A stretch of 64,000 nucleotides of DNA from an uncultured Pseudomonadota bacterium (lineage in GTDB: Bacteria > Pseudomonadota > Gammaproteobacteria > Burkholderiales > JALYOK01). Shown here piece by piece: positions 33,152-41,782 of the stretch (positions within the stretch are counted from its first letter, which is position 1; each line of letters opens with the position of its first letter). Under the pieces are notes generated by a model. It worked only from the letters and a program-made list of their open reading frames with translations. It did not search any database and was not told the DNA's origin. The translations under genes and the position numbers were made by a program. The DNA lies in assembly GCA_902826775.1 (NCBI GenBank), contig CADEHE010000005.1, positions 62,001-126,000 of the forward strand. Direction: 5' to 3'.

Positions 33152-33852
33152 TGAATAGATTTTTACGGAAGGGGGTCCCAGCGCTTGCCGTGGCCTGGTT
33201 CGTGGGATCTCAATACGCTCAATCGGCCGAGTCGCTGGAGAGTAGTGTCGAGATAGATGCTGAACCCATGCACTCAATACGGCTGACCAATGCCGTTGTT
33301 CGAGTCTATGACGCGCTGATTCCCGGCAATGCTGCTAGTCTGATGCACACCCACCGCTATAGCGGCGTAGGCGTCGATTTGACTTCGGCCGAGCTTCGCG
33401 TGGAAAAGATAAGTGCCGAGCCAACGACGATAACAACCACCGCTGGCGACATGTTCCAGGTGAACGTCACCAGTGCGTACGCGCACAGAGTCGTCAACCT
33501 TGGGGAGTTTGCCTATCGCGTTGTAATGGCAGAACGATTGCGGGCTACTGGCCTCGGGGCAAGCCAGTTAGAGGGTGTACGTGGCTACAAGCGCGAACTA
33601 GAAGCCGATGTCGCACTGGCCTATAGGCTAACCCTTCAGCCTGGCGAGGCTACTGGCGAGCACACTTTACGCGGACAATCGTTGCTCATCTCAATCTCGG
33701 GTGGACAACTTGAGATCGTAAGCGATGCGAAGACGCGTGCCCTAAAGGCTGTAGCGCCAGGGGACTTGGAATGGAACCCGGAAACACGAGCCATATCAAT
33801 CAGGAATGCTGGGGTGACTGAATATTCAGCCGCAGTTCTGCAGTGGAAATAG
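33148..33852 (+). CDS. Exported cupin-like protein, unknown
   Basis: 234 aa from the ATG that overlaps the GST stop by four bases. Signal peptide FLRKGVPALAVAWFVGSQYAQSA (cleavage about residue 27). The mature part has two beta-rich repeats, each with a histidine in a cupin-style turn: SLMHTHRYSGVGV and GEATGEHTLRGQSLLISISGGQL. The second half is LQPGE-type cupin with the usual Gly-Glu-His pattern. Codon use is less GC-rich than neighbouring paa genes, which hints at separate origin. Function unknown. Confidence 0.75.
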   Translation: MMNRFLRKGVPALAVAWFVGSQYAQSAESLESSVEIDAEPMHSIRLTNAVVRVYDALIPGNAASLMHTHRYSGVGVDLTSAELRVEKISAEPTTITTTAGDMFQVNVTSAYAHRVVNLGEFAYRVVMAERLRATGLGASQLEGVRGYKRELEADVALAYRLTLQPGEATGEHTLRGQSLLISISGGQLEIVSDAKTRALKAVAPGDLEWNPETRAISIRNAGVTEYSAAVLQWK

Positions 33853-33879
33853 CCAACTAGGAACGCTAGAAGAAAGCTG

Positions 33880-34146
33880 ATGGCCTTGATTTCAGCTAAA
33901 CCGACGCGCGATACGCTGACTTTGCATCTCTCGGCAGAAGAGCGCGATTTGATCGATCGCGCCGCGAGTTCTACCGGCAAGACGCGCAAAGATTTCATCT
34001 TGAATGCGGCGCGCCGTGCCGCAGAGGATGCGCTGCTGGATCGCGCGTTGATATTGGTTAGAGCGAAGGCTCATCGAACGTCACCGCGGCCGAACAAGCT
34101 ACTTAAGCAGACGATGCAAAGAGAGCTGCCGTGGGCGAAAGCGTGA
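33880..34146 (+). CDS. DUF1778/TacA-type ribbon-helix-helix protein without toxin partner
   Basis: 88 aa. The RHH domain (about 10-50) reads DTLTLHLSAEERDLIDRAASSTGKTRKDFILNAA, typical of DUF1778 antitoxins. In such pairs a GNAT acetyltransferase toxin normally follows immediately; here paaK follows after 14 bases. The C-terminal toxin-binding tail looks short by several residues compared with the family (a PKPN-x-LxKLL-like end remains as PRPNKLLKQTM). It is therefore an orphan or relic antitoxin, or has become a plain regulator. Confidence 0.8.
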   Translation: MALISAKPTRDTLTLHLSAEERDLIDRAASSTGKTRKDFILNAARRAAEDALLDRALILVRAKAHRTSPRPNKLLKQTMQRELPWAKA

Positions 34147-34159
34147 GGATTTCGACGCG

Positions 34160-35455
34160 GTGAATCCGAACTCTCTCGACCCCATCGAACGCGCCAGCCG
34201 CGATGAGCTTTCCGCGCTGCAACTTAAGCGCCTGCAATGGTCGCTCAAACACGCCTACGACAACGTCGCGCACTACCGCGCTAAGTGCGACGCCGCGGGC
34301 GTGCACCCGAGCGATCTGAAGTCGCTCGAAGATCTCGCCAAATTCCCCTTCACCACCAAGCAAGATTTGCGCGACACCTATCCGTTCGGGATGTTCGCCG
34401 TGCCGCGCGAGCAAGTGGTGCGCATTCATGCGTCCAGCGGGACAACCGGCAAGCCTACGGTCGTCGGCTACACGCAGAACGATATCGACATGTGGGCGGG
34501 ACTGGTCGCGCGCAGCATCCGCGCAGCGGGCGGGCGGCGCGGCGACATCGTGCATGTGGCGTACGGTTATGGCCTCTTCACCGGCGGCTTGGGCGCGCAC
34601 TATGGCGCGGAGAGGTTGGGCTGCACGGTGATCCCGATGTCCGGCGGCATGACGGAGCGCCAGGTGCAACTCATCCAAGATTTCAAGCCGGACGTCATCA
34701 TGGTGACGCCGTCGTACATGCTGGCGATTGCGGAGGAGTTCGTGCGCCAGGGGTTGGACCCGGCCAAGTGCAGCTTGCGTGTCGGCATCTTTGGCGCGGA
34801 GCCGTGGACCGATGCAATGCGCGCGGAGATCGAGCGGCGCATGGGGATCGATGCGGTCGATATCTACGGGTTGTCGGAAGTGATCGGACCGGGCGTGGCG
34901 AACGAGTGCATCGAAACCAAAGACGGGCCGGTGATTTGGGAAGATCATTTTTATCCGGAGATTATCGATCCGGCATCGGGAAAAGTATTGCCTCAGGGAA
35001 ATGAGGGCGAGCAAGGCGAACTGGTGTTCACTTCGCTCACCAAGGAGGCGCTGCCGGTCATCCGCTACCGCACGCGCGATCTCACGCGTCTGCTGCCGCC
35101 CACCGCGCGCTCGATGCGCCGCATGGCGAAGATCACCGGGCGCTCGGACGACATGCTCATCATTCGCGGCGTGAATTTGTTTCCCTCGCAAATCGAGGAG
35201 CTGCTGCTCAAGCAGCCGGAGTTGGCGCCGCACTATGTGCTTGAGATCACGCGGCCGCAGCATTTGGATGAACTCGCGGTGCACGTGGAAGTCTTGCCGC
35301 AGCACGCGGCCCTCGCCGGCCCAGCCGGGCAGCGCCTTGAACATCACATCAAATCCATTATCGGAGTCTCGGCAACAGTGCGGGTTGCCGCACCAGGCAC
35401 GCTGGAGCGCTCGCTCGGTAAAGCCAAGCGTGTCGTCGATAAGCGGCCGAGATAA
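34160..35455 (+). CDS. paaK: Phenylacetate-CoA ligase
   Basis: 431-aa ANL-superfamily enzyme that activates phenylacetate with ATP and CoA, the entry reaction of the pathway. P-loop HASSGTTGKPTVVGYT, YGYGLFTGGLGAHYGAE, aromatic-pocket GAEPWTDAMR, DIYGLSEVIGPG and hinge GRSDDMLIIRGVN are all present. GTG start at 34160 preceded by GAGGAT. Last recognisable paa gene to the right. Confidence 0.96.
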   Translation: MNPNSLDPIERASRDELSALQLKRLQWSLKHAYDNVAHYRAKCDAAGVHPSDLKSLEDLAKFPFTTKQDLRDTYPFGMFAVPREQVVRIHASSGTTGKPTVVGYTQNDIDMWAGLVARSIRAAGGRRGDIVHVAYGYGLFTGGLGAHYGAERLGCTVIPMSGGMTERQVQLIQDFKPDVIMVTPSYMLAIAEEFVRQGLDPAKCSLRVGIFGAEPWTDAMRAEIERRMGIDAVDIYGLSEVIGPGVANECIETKDGPVIWEDHFYPEIIDPASGKVLPQGNEGEQGELVFTSLTKEALPVIRYRTRDLTRLLPPTARSMRRMAKITGRSDDMLIIRGVNLFPSQIEELLLKQPELAPHYVLEITRPQHLDELAVHVEVLPQHAALAGPAGQRLEHHIKSIIGVSATVRVAAPGTLERSLGKAKRVVDKRPR

Positions 35456-35687
35456 GCCGCGGCGGGTATCCGGCTGGGATAGAGGCAACGCCCTAGAACG
35501 GTACGCTTTCTGTCGTTTTGCCCCTCCTGGCGGCGCGCTCGGCGTAGTCTGGGATGATTTATGTTGCCAATGCGCACAACGGCAACGATTGCGTGATGCC
35601 GCAAGCTCGCTAGACTACGTTTTAAGTTTGGTTGCACCGCCCGCTTTCCCTGGCCAGTGCGCCAGCCAAAGTTCGGATAGAACAAAA

Positions 35688-36065
35688 ATGATGACGGACA
35701 CTGAGCGGTTTTTGAGTTTTTCTGAAGTCGTTGCCATGATCCAGCCACGCATGCCCGATAAGAACGCGGCGGCGTTGTTGCTCGCCGATGGTTTCGGCAA
35801 CCCGCAAATCCCTTGGATCGAACGCGATGGCCGCCGCGTCTACGCGCTGTCCGATGTCGCGGCTTTTATGGCGCGGGTGTTCCGCGTTAGCATCGAAAGC
35901 GACGGCGTGCGCCGCGATGCGCGCTTTCAACAGCGCGCTGGGCAAGAGCGGCGTAAACACGGCGAACGCCGCAAGAAAGTAGGCCGGCTGGATCCGCTGG
36001 CCGATCGCCGCAAGAACGCGCGCGAGCGCCGCCAAATCGGCGAGCGCCGCGGCCGTGGCGGGTAG
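35688..36065 (+). CDS. Small Arg-rich protein, paralogue 1 of a tandem pair
   Basis: 125 aa from MMTDTERFLSFSEV. The N-terminal about 70 residues (FSEVVAMIQPRMPDKNAAALLLADGFGNPQIPWI, RRVYALSDVAAFMARVFR) resemble a helix-turn-helix or excisionase-like module. The C-terminal about 45 residues are a basic Arg/Lys-rich tail with repeated ERRK/DRRK units. It matches the gene at 36294 in both domains. No close family is known to me. Binding of nucleic acid is inferred from the basic tail. Confidence 0.65.
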   Translation: MMTDTERFLSFSEVVAMIQPRMPDKNAAALLLADGFGNPQIPWIERDGRRVYALSDVAAFMARVFRVSIESDGVRRDARFQQRAGQERRKHGERRKKVGRLDPLADRRKNARERRQIGERRGRGG

Positions 36066-36293
36066 AAGCCCGGCTTTCAAGCTAGCATTTCCTCGCATTG
36101 CACCTTGGGCCGGGCTCCGCCAGGCGCCACGGACCCCACTCGCCTAGCAGCAGATTCACTCGCAACGAGCCCTATTGGCAACGTTGCCGCGTTGTTGTAG
36201 CATTTGCCAACTGCCGCGTGTCGATTGCATCAGTGGAATTGAACTTAGGCAACACTAGCGGCAGCCTTCTCTGTCAGATTATTGGAGGCAAGG

Positions 36294-36674
36294 TTGGCTA
36301 CTGGTCGCTTGATCGCCTTTGGCGATGCCGCGAAGTTGTTGCAAGAATTCATGCCGAACAAGGATGCGCGGCAATGGTTGTTGAATGACGCGCAGCACGA
36401 GCCGGTTATCCCGCGCATTCTGCGCGCGGGTGAGCCTTACTATGATATGAGCGACTTAGCGGCGTTCGTCGTGCGCTTTCTTGACCCGATGGCGCGCCTG
36501 CACGGGGTGCCGCGCGGGGTCAGCCTGCAAGGCGCTGCGCTGGATCGCCGGCGTGCTGAGCGCCGTGTCAATCCGCCTTCGTTGCTGGGCGCCGGCATAG
36601 AGCGGCGCAACTATGCTCGCGGCGATCGACGCGGCAACGCAGCGGCAGAGCAGCGCGCGCCCACCATGCATTAG
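36294..36674 (+). CDS. Small Arg-rich protein, paralogue 2 of a tandem pair
   Basis: 126 aa from a TTG at 36294, chosen because GGAGG (36285-36289) stands 4 bases before it and because the length then equals paralogue 1. Aligned motifs: FGDAAKLLQEFMPNKDARQWLL with FSEVVAMIQPRMPDKNAAALLL, and YYDMSDLAAFVVRFLD with VYALSDVAAFMARVFR. The tail is again Arg-rich (DRRRAERRVN, ERRNYARGDRRG). Ends 22 bases before a strong terminator. Divergence is large, so the duplication is old. Confidence 0.65.
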   Translation: MATGRLIAFGDAAKLLQEFMPNKDARQWLLNDAQHEPVIPRILRAGEPYYDMSDLAAFVVRFLDPMARLHGVPRGVSLQGAALDRRRAERRVNPPSLLGAGIERRNYARGDRRGNAAAEQRAPTMH

Positions 36675-36695
36675 CCGTATCGGCTCCAGCCGCGC

Positions 36696-36722
36696 AAACG
36701 CCCGCGCCATGCGGGCGTTTTT
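36696..36722 (+). terminator. Rho-independent terminator
   Basis: AAACGCCCGC pairs with GCGGGCGTTT across GCCAT, followed by a T-run (36718-36722). Ends the unit of the Arg-rich paralogues. Confidence 0.92.
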
Positions 36723-36831
36723 GCTTTAAAGTGACGCCTGCGCCATGAAGCCGTAGGCTATACCGCCGGCTCTATTCATTGAAAACTGGCTATAGTAAAT
36801 AGTTGTCCGAATATCCTGTCAGGTAGTATCT

Positions 36832-37587
36832 GTGTCCATTCTAAATATCGCCGCCTACAAGTTCGTTCCGCTTTGCGCGCCCGCGGCGCTGCGCGATGAG
36901 CTTCGCTTGTTGTGCCACGCGCGCGAATTGAGAGGCACCATCCTGCTAAGCGCAGAGGGCATCAACCTATTTATCGCGGGTGTGCCCGATGCTGTCGAAG
37001 CGCTGATCGCGCGCTTTAAAGGTGACAGCCGTTTTAGCGACATGACGTACAAGCGCAGCTTTTCGCGTACCGTGCCGTTTAAGCGCATGCTGGTAAAAGT
37101 GAAGCGCGAAATCATCGCCGGTAAGCACCCCGGCGAATTGCCGCCGGCGCCGCGCTTGTCCGCACATCAGCTCAAGCGCTGGCTGGACGAGGGCCGCCCG
37201 CTGACGCTGCTCGATACGCGCAATGCGTTCGAAGTCGAAGTCGGCACATTTCGCGGCGCGCGCGATCTGGCGCTCGGCAATTTCCGCGAGTTCGCCGAGA
37301 AAACCAGCCAGCTTCGCACTCAAGCGCTGGCGGGGCCGATCGTGACTTTTTGCACTGGCGGTATTCGCTGCGAAAAGGCCGCGCCGATGTTGCTGGCGCA
37401 AGGCTTCCGGGATGTCTACCAGCTTGACGGCGGGATCTTGGAGTATTTCCAGCAGTGCGGCGGCGCGCACTACGACGGCAACTGTTTCGTGTTCGACGAA
37501 CGCGCAGCGCTGACGCCGCAGTTAGAGGAGGCGGGCGCGGCCACGCCTGCGCTAGCCGCGCAGCACCGCGAACGGCTTAACGGCTAA
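36832..37587 (+). CDS. trhO: tRNA uridine(34) hydroxylase (rhodanese-like)
   Basis: 251 aa, YceA/TrhO family: makes 5-hydroxyuridine at the wobble position of certain tRNAs. N-terminal domain FRGTILLSAEGINLFIAG-like (ELRGTILLSAEGINLFIAG), rhodanese domain with the active Cys in FCTGGIRCEKAAPML. LLDTRNAFEVEVGTF is the usual rhodanese strand. GTG start. The stop overlaps the convergent bufC stop (37584-37587). Confidence 0.93.
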   Translation: MSILNIAAYKFVPLCAPAALRDELRLLCHARELRGTILLSAEGINLFIAGVPDAVEALIARFKGDSRFSDMTYKRSFSRTVPFKRMLVKVKREIIAGKHPGELPPAPRLSAHQLKRWLDEGRPLTLLDTRNAFEVEVGTFRGARDLALGNFREFAEKTSQLRTQALAGPIVTFCTGGIRCEKAAPMLLAQGFRDVYQLDGGILEYFQQCGGAHYDGNCFVFDERAALTPQLEEAGAATPALAAQHRERLNG

Positions 37588-38390
37588 GCGGCTCCAGGCG
37601 CGGCGAAATCGACGATGATGCCCGCGCTGACGTAGTGCGCGAGCGCGGCTTGCAAGTCGAACTGCCCATCGGCCGCGACCGCGGCATCAACCGCCTGTGA
37701 CAGCGGCGCACCGCCATGCAATGCATCGAGCAGCGCGTAGTGCGCCGCGGCGATGCGCTCGATCTTGACGACGAAATCTTCTCGCGTGAACAGCAGCGCA
37801 TCGCCGCCTTCGCCGAGGTCGACGCTCGTATCGCCAGTAAAGTCCGGCTGATTGACTTGCCAGATGCGCAGTATCGGATACGCCGAACGCAGCAGCGCCG
37901 CGGCAGGGTGCAGGGTAAAGCGCAGCGCAGCGTAGTCATCCGGCGCGAGCGAGGCGAAGCGCGTCAGGTCGAGCGGTGCGTGGGAAGCGGCATGGAAGAC
38001 GAGGTGGTAGAGCCATTCCAGGCGCGCGACGTCGGGCAGGTATACCAGCGTCTGCGTATGTTCGTAGCTCTCCAGAAATTCGGCGAAAGCAGCGCCGAAA
38101 TCGTGCAGATCACCGCTGCTTGAGGGATAACGCTCAATGTAAGCATTGCACGCGTGGCGGAAGAAACCGGTTCCGACCAAGCGCTCGACCGCGGGATAAA
38201 CGGCTTGGAGCGCGCCCCGATAGTTGCTGAACACGTTGTTGCGATAGACTTCAAGCCGCGCCGCGGGGTCCACCCCGGCGGGCTCGACCAGCGTTTGCGT
38301 GATCGTCTCGCGCTCGCCTGCGCCAAACAGCGCGCGGGCGAACTCACGCTGAGCGTCGGCTAGTTTGTGCATGAAATTGATCCAAGACAT
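37584..38390 (-). CDS. bufC: Bufferin maturation partner (DUF2063 family)
   Basis: 268 aa. N-terminal DUF2063 domain (about 5-100): QREFARALF, LEVYRNNVFSNYRGALQAVYPAVERLVG. A second domain follows. DUF2063 proteins pair with DUF692 (MNIO) enzymes and help recognise the RiPP precursor. The start at 38390 overlaps bufB by 47 bases; the Met at 38372 is an alternative. Third gene of bufA1-bufB-bufC. Confidence 0.88.
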   Translation of the reverse strand: MSWINFMHKLADAQREFARALFGAGERETITQTLVEPAGVDPAARLEVYRNNVFSNYRGALQAVYPAVERLVGTGFFRHACNAYIERYPSSSGDLHDFGAAFAEFLESYEHTQTLVYLPDVARLEWLYHLVFHAASHAPLDLTRFASLAPDDYAALRFTLHPAAALLRSAYPILRIWQVNQPDFTGDTSVDLGEGGDALLFTREDFVVKIERIAAAHYALLDALHGGAPLSQAVDAAVAADGQFDLQAALAHYVSAGIIVDFAAPGAA

Positions 38391-39234
38391 CTTGCGCTTT
38401 GCGCGCTTCCCCGAGCAGAACTTCGAGTGAGGGAATGTCGGTGTCCCACTCGATGAGCGTCGGTTTCGCGCCGATCGTTTGCACGGCGATGCGATACAGC
38501 GTCCAAACTGCGTCGTGCACCGGGTTGCCGTGCGTGTCGATCAAGCAATGCGCGCCGCGATCGAATCCTGCCAGATGAATTTCCTGCACTGCGGCAGCGG
38601 GGATTGCACGCAAGTAAACGAGCGGGTCGAAACCATGATTCACGGCGTTGACATAGATGTTGTTGATGTCCAACAAAATGCCGCAGCCGCTGCGCCGCGC
38701 CAGTTCGGCGACGAATTCCCACTCCGGGATGGTCGAGTGCCGGTAGCGAAAATACGACGAGACGTTCTCAACCAAGATCTGCCGCCCGAGGAACTCTTGC
38801 GCTTGTCCGATGCGCGCGCAGAGGTGATCGAGCGCCTCTTCCGTATACGGCAGCGGCAGTAGATCGTTCAAATGGCGACTGTCGATGCGGCCCCAGCAGA
38901 TATGATCCGAAATAAGGGCAGGTTGCACACGCGCGGCCAGCGCTTTGAGTTTCTGCAAATGAGTCGAATCCAGCGCATCGACCGAGCCGAGCGAGAGCCC
39001 CACACCGTGCAGGCTGCAGGGATAGTTCGCGCCAATGCGGTCGAGGAACCATAAAGGTTGGCCGCCCGCTCCGAAAAAATTCTCGCTATGCACTTCGAAC
39101 CAGCCGAATGCCGGTTTCTCGTCCAGAACGCGGCGGTAATGCGGCGCGCGCAAGCCGATGCCCGCGCGCGCTTCGATATGGCGGGGTGTATTGGGCGCGA
39201 GACCGAGTTCTGGAGTAGGGGCGCTATCCGGCAT
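38344..39234 (-). CDS. bufB: Multinuclear non-haem iron oxidase (DUF692), bufferin maturase
   Basis: 296-aa TIM-barrel MNIO enzyme that modifies cysteines of the precursor into sulfur heterocycles. Iron-ligand motifs in order: VHSENFF, LHGVGLSLG, ISDHICW, VENVSSYF, LDINNIYVNAVNHG, EIHLAGF and IEWDTDIP. Length matches the family. It sits 97 bases after bufA1, with a strong hairpin between, and overlaps bufC. The bufferins known chelate copper in the periplasm; copper is the likely but not proven ligand here. Confidence 0.92.
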   Translation of the reverse strand: MPDSAPTPELGLAPNTPRHIEARAGIGLRAPHYRRVLDEKPAFGWFEVHSENFFGAGGQPLWFLDRIGANYPCSLHGVGLSLGSVDALDSTHLQKLKALAARVQPALISDHICWGRIDSRHLNDLLPLPYTEEALDHLCARIGQAQEFLGRQILVENVSSYFRYRHSTIPEWEFVAELARRSGCGILLDINNIYVNAVNHGFDPLVYLRAIPAAAVQEIHLAGFDRGAHCLIDTHGNPVHDAVWTLYRIAVQTIGAKPTLIEWDTDIPSLEVLLGEARKAQDVLDQFHAQTSRRSA

Positions 39235-39284
39235 GAGTCATGGGTGCTGCAACACGCGCACATGCGGCGCGAACAGGTTGGAGT

Positions 39285-39317
39285 CTGCGTCAGGCGCGCG
39301 TGGCGCGCCTCACGCAG
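39285..39317 (-). promoter_or_regulatory. Strong hairpin between bufA1 and bufB
   Basis: CTGCGT-C-AGGCGCGC, GTG loop, GCGCGCCT-C-ACGCAG: a 14-bp stem with one C-C mismatch. No T-run follows on the - strand. It probably protects bufA1 mRNA or partly stops transcription so that precursor exceeds maturase. Confidence 0.65.
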
Positions 39318-39331
39318 CCATCACATTTCCA

Positions 39332-39613
39332 TCACATTTTTTCTTTGTCTTCTTTGGCGCCCGCGCTGAGCTTGCCGCCGATCTTCTCGCAAGTGCCTTT
39401 GGCCACGTACTTCCATTCTTCCGCCAGATTGTCCGCAGCCGCTTCGCCGGCGCAGGCGTGCTTGGCCGTGCCGCAATCGTTTTGGCCCTTCTTGGCTACG
39501 CCGTAGCACTTTTCTTTATCGGCGGCCGCCGCAGTGGTGGCGGCAGCGCCGCTCAGGCCGGCTGCCACAAGCGCCGACAACGCGGCGTGAATCAATGTAT
39601 TGGAACGCTTCAT
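39332..39613 (-). CDS. bufA1: Bufferin precursor, DUF2282 type
   Basis: 93-aa exported RiPP precursor. A long signal peptide (to about residue 31, TTAAAA) is followed by a four-Cys core: [20 protein letters not shown] and KGTCEKIGG. The central two Cys are those turned into thiooxazole-type groups in characterised DUF2282 bufferins. AAGGAGAT precedes the ATG. An ECF sigma gene ends about 100 bases upstream, so the operon may be sigma-controlled. Confidence 0.93.
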   Translation of the reverse strand: MKRSNTLIHAALSALVAAGLSGAAATTAAAADKEKCYGVAKKGQNDCGTAKHACAGEAAADNLAEEWKYVAKGTCEKIGGKLSAGAKEDKEKM

Positions 39614-39712
39614 CGTTCGATCTCCTTCCGAGTTGAATCACGAAATTGCCAGCGTTAAGCTGGCGCCATCGCGGCTGCACAGAATAACGCGTAGCCAACG
39701 AAAAACCAACAG

Positions 39713-40315
39713 CTATGCTTGTGCACCGTAGCCGCCTTCGTGCAACAAGCCGCGCAGAGCGCTGCGGGCGCGATGCAAAATCACGCAGCAGTTGTTCTCT
39801 GTGATGCCAAGCGCTTTGCTGACTTCGGCCGTGCTGCGGCCCTGCACTTCGCGCATATGAAAAACGCGCGCAGCGGGCTCAGGCAGCGCGGCGAAGGCCT
39901 CCTCGAAAGCCGCGACCAAGCGCTTGTGCTCAAGCGCATACTCGGGATCGCTCCAGATGCTGCGGGCGGCGGCGTACTCATGCGGCTCTACTGCGAGCGC
40001 GGCTTCGAAGTGCGCATTGAGCACGCCGCTGCGTTGTCGTGCGCGCTGGGCGTCGATGATCTTGTGTTTGAGGATCGCCGTGAGCCAAGTGCGCAACGCG
40101 GCGCGGCCGGCGAAGCTTGCGCCGCTTTCCAACGCCGCCAACATCGCCTCTTGCACCGCCTCGGCCGCCCAGTCGCGATCGCGCGTGCGCGCCAACGCGA
40201 AGCGATAGAGTTGCGGGATGTGGTCGCCGAGTGCTTCACGAAACGGCGCTGGTGCAGGAGCGGATTCTCGTGTGCGTTGTGGCGCGCTTGCCGAATGGGC
40301 CGATGCGTATTTCAT
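39713..40315 (-). CDS. ECF sigma factor next to bufferin genes
   Basis: 200 aa from the ATG at 40315. Region 2 (about 30-95: HIPQLYRFALARTRDRDWAAEAVQEAMLAAL, RTWLTAILKHKIIDAQR) and region 4 (about 130-190: AFAALPEPAARVFHMREVQGRSTAEVSKALGITENNCCVILHRAR) are clear. The CC in the recognition helix is typical of the sigma group found beside zinc-finger anti-sigma genes. No such anti-sigma gene follows: bufA1 is next. It starts 23 bases after the DUF3379 gene. Likely regulator of bufferin expression, by inference. Confidence 0.9.
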   Translation of the reverse strand: MKYASAHSASAPQRTRESAPAPAPFREALGDHIPQLYRFALARTRDRDWAAEAVQEAMLAALESGASFAGRAALRTWLTAILKHKIIDAQRARQRSGVLNAHFEAALAVEPHEYAAARSIWSDPEYALEHKRLVAAFEEAFAALPEPAARVFHMREVQGRSTAEVSKALGITENNCCVILHRARSALRGLLHEGGYGAQA

Positions 40316-40338
40316 CGTATATGTATTGCCTAGTCTCG

Positions 40339-41034
40339 TTAGGTTTGCCACTGCACGTGATCGCGCAACTGCGCTTCCAGCTTGGTGAGTTCCGCTTCCG
40401 ACTTCGCAACCAGCGCCACGCTGCCTCGCTTGCACGGCAGCACCGCCACCGCGTACCCCTCGTGCGTTTTGACCTTGCGGAAATAAACGTTCTTGTTGGG
40501 CATGGTCAATAGCGTGATGGTTCCCGCACCGATGCGGATGACGATGTGCTTGCCCATGCCGCCTGGCACAGGGCAAGGATGGATGTAGCTGATGTCGCCT
40601 TTGATTGGGCGCACAATGCGCGCACCGGAAGCCGATAGCGCAGCCGCCAGGTCGCTGTGCGTGCGATGCTCGTCGGCTTTGAACGCGTTCGGCTCGTGCG
40701 CTACGTGCGCGGCGAGCGCGCTGAACATGGCAGGCTCCGGTGTCAGCAAACGCACACCCGCGCTGATCAGCGCCGCGCATATCAACAAGACCACGGCAGC
40801 GCGTGCGAACACGCGGCGGTAACCGGCGTGTTTGAGCCGGCGACGCAAGAGGACGCGAGCCGCTAGAGCAGGATCGGCCGCGACATTCACCGCCTCCAGC
40901 AATTCCCGTTCAAACGCGTCTTGCGCTCCGTTGAAGTCGGCGCAACTCGGACAGGCCGCCGCGTGCTCTAGCGCGGCGGGCGTGAGCCGATTCGGATCGG
41001 TAAGTTTGAGTCGTCTAAACTCAAGGCAGTTCAT
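40339..41034 (-). CDS. DUF3379 membrane protein, putative anti-sigma factor
   Basis: 231 aa. The N-terminal CLEFRRLKLTDPNRL...HAAACPSCADF stretch contains His and Cys residues of a zinc-finger-like anti-sigma module. One membrane helix (about 75-95, AAVVLLICAALISAGVRLL) leads to a periplasmic domain with CPVPGGMGKHIVIRIG and LPCKRGSVALVAK. DUF3379 proteins are paired with ECF sigma genes. Its ATG overlaps the stop of the upstream sigma gene (41031-41034), so it probably controls that one; it might hold both. Confidence 0.85.
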   Translation of the reverse strand: MNCLEFRRLKLTDPNRLTPAALEHAAACPSCADFNGAQDAFERELLEAVNVAADPALAARVLLRRRLKHAGYRRVFARAAVVLLICAALISAGVRLLTPEPAMFSALAAHVAHEPNAFKADEHRTHSDLAAALSASGARIVRPIKGDISYIHPCPVPGGMGKHIVIRIGAGTITLLTMPNKNVYFRKVKTHEGYAVAVLPCKRGSVALVAKSEAELTKLEAQLRDHVQWQT

Positions 41035-41549
41035 GAGCGCCGCTCCATTGAATCTCTTTCTGGTTCTAACTGCTTGCGCAACGCGCGCCGCGCGCGGCTG
41101 ACGCGCTGCATGACGGCCGCTTCACTTAGACCGAGCATCTGCGCGATCTCCTCACACGCGAAGCCGCCCAGCACTTGCAACACCAACGGTTCGCGAAACG
41201 GCGCGGGCAGTGCCCACATGGCTTCACGCAGTTCAACGTTGCGTTGCGTTTGTGCCTCGGCAACCCGCATCAAGTGCTCCATCTCTTGCTCCGAAACTTG
41301 CGCTTCCGCTTGCATCTGCTTGCGCTCGTATAGCCGCGCGTGTTCGCGATGCAAGATGGTGAATAGCCACTGCTTAGCCGCTTTTTCATCGCGCAGGTCA
41401 CGCCATGCGGCCCAAGCGCGCGCGTAGGTCTCCTGCACCAGATCCTCCGCTAGCGCGCGATCGCGGCATTTCCAATAGGCGAATCGGTACAGATCGGCGG
41501 CGTAGGCATGCACCATCGATTCGAAGCAGGATTGCGCAGGTTCCAGCAC
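41031..41549 (-). CDS. ECF (RpoE-type) sigma factor
   Basis: 172 aa by the GTG at 41549; the ATG at 41516 is an alternative. Region 2: ADLYRFAYWKCRDRALAEDLVQETYARAWAAW. Region 4: LREAMWALPAPFREPLVLQVLGGFACEEIAQMLGLSEAAVMQRVSRAR. Translationally coupled to the DUF3379 gene. Together with the second sigma gene it forms a regulatory block directly upstream of bufA1. Confidence 0.92.
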   Translation of the reverse strand: MLEPAQSCFESMVHAYAADLYRFAYWKCRDRALAEDLVQETYARAWAAWRDLRDEKAAKQWLFTILHREHARLYERKQMQAEAQVSEQEMEHLMRVAEAQTQRNVELREAMWALPAPFREPLVLQVLGGFACEEIAQMLGLSEAAVMQRVSRARRALRKQLEPERDSMERRS

Positions 41550-41754
41550 TGATCGCGAAATTAGTTCGTCACGCGGAATAAGACCGGCGCCAGGAGGGAA
41601 AGCTGACCGGGCCGGCCGCTATTTTTGCTTTGATATATACCGGCATGGGTAAGATCGTGGGGCTTTGACCAATAGGATCTAATGACAGTATAGAGATAGG
41701 TGTATAGACTCAGTATCGCATGGACGGCGCTCGTCAAAAAGAGTTCGGAGCGCT

Positions 41755-41782
41755 CTTGAAACCACCAACGGCACACCTATCT
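41755..41782 (+). promoter_or_regulatory. Sigma-32 (RpoH) promoter of hsp20
   Basis: CTTGAA (41755-41760), 14-bp spacer, CCTATCT (-10, 41776-41782), close to the RpoH consensus. Transcription would begin near 41790 and give a leader of about 77 nt with CGGCATC-AGC-GATGCCG hairpin (41792-41808) and AGGAGAT before the ATG. The rest of the 317-bp gap (41550-41754) shows no gene. Confidence 0.65.
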
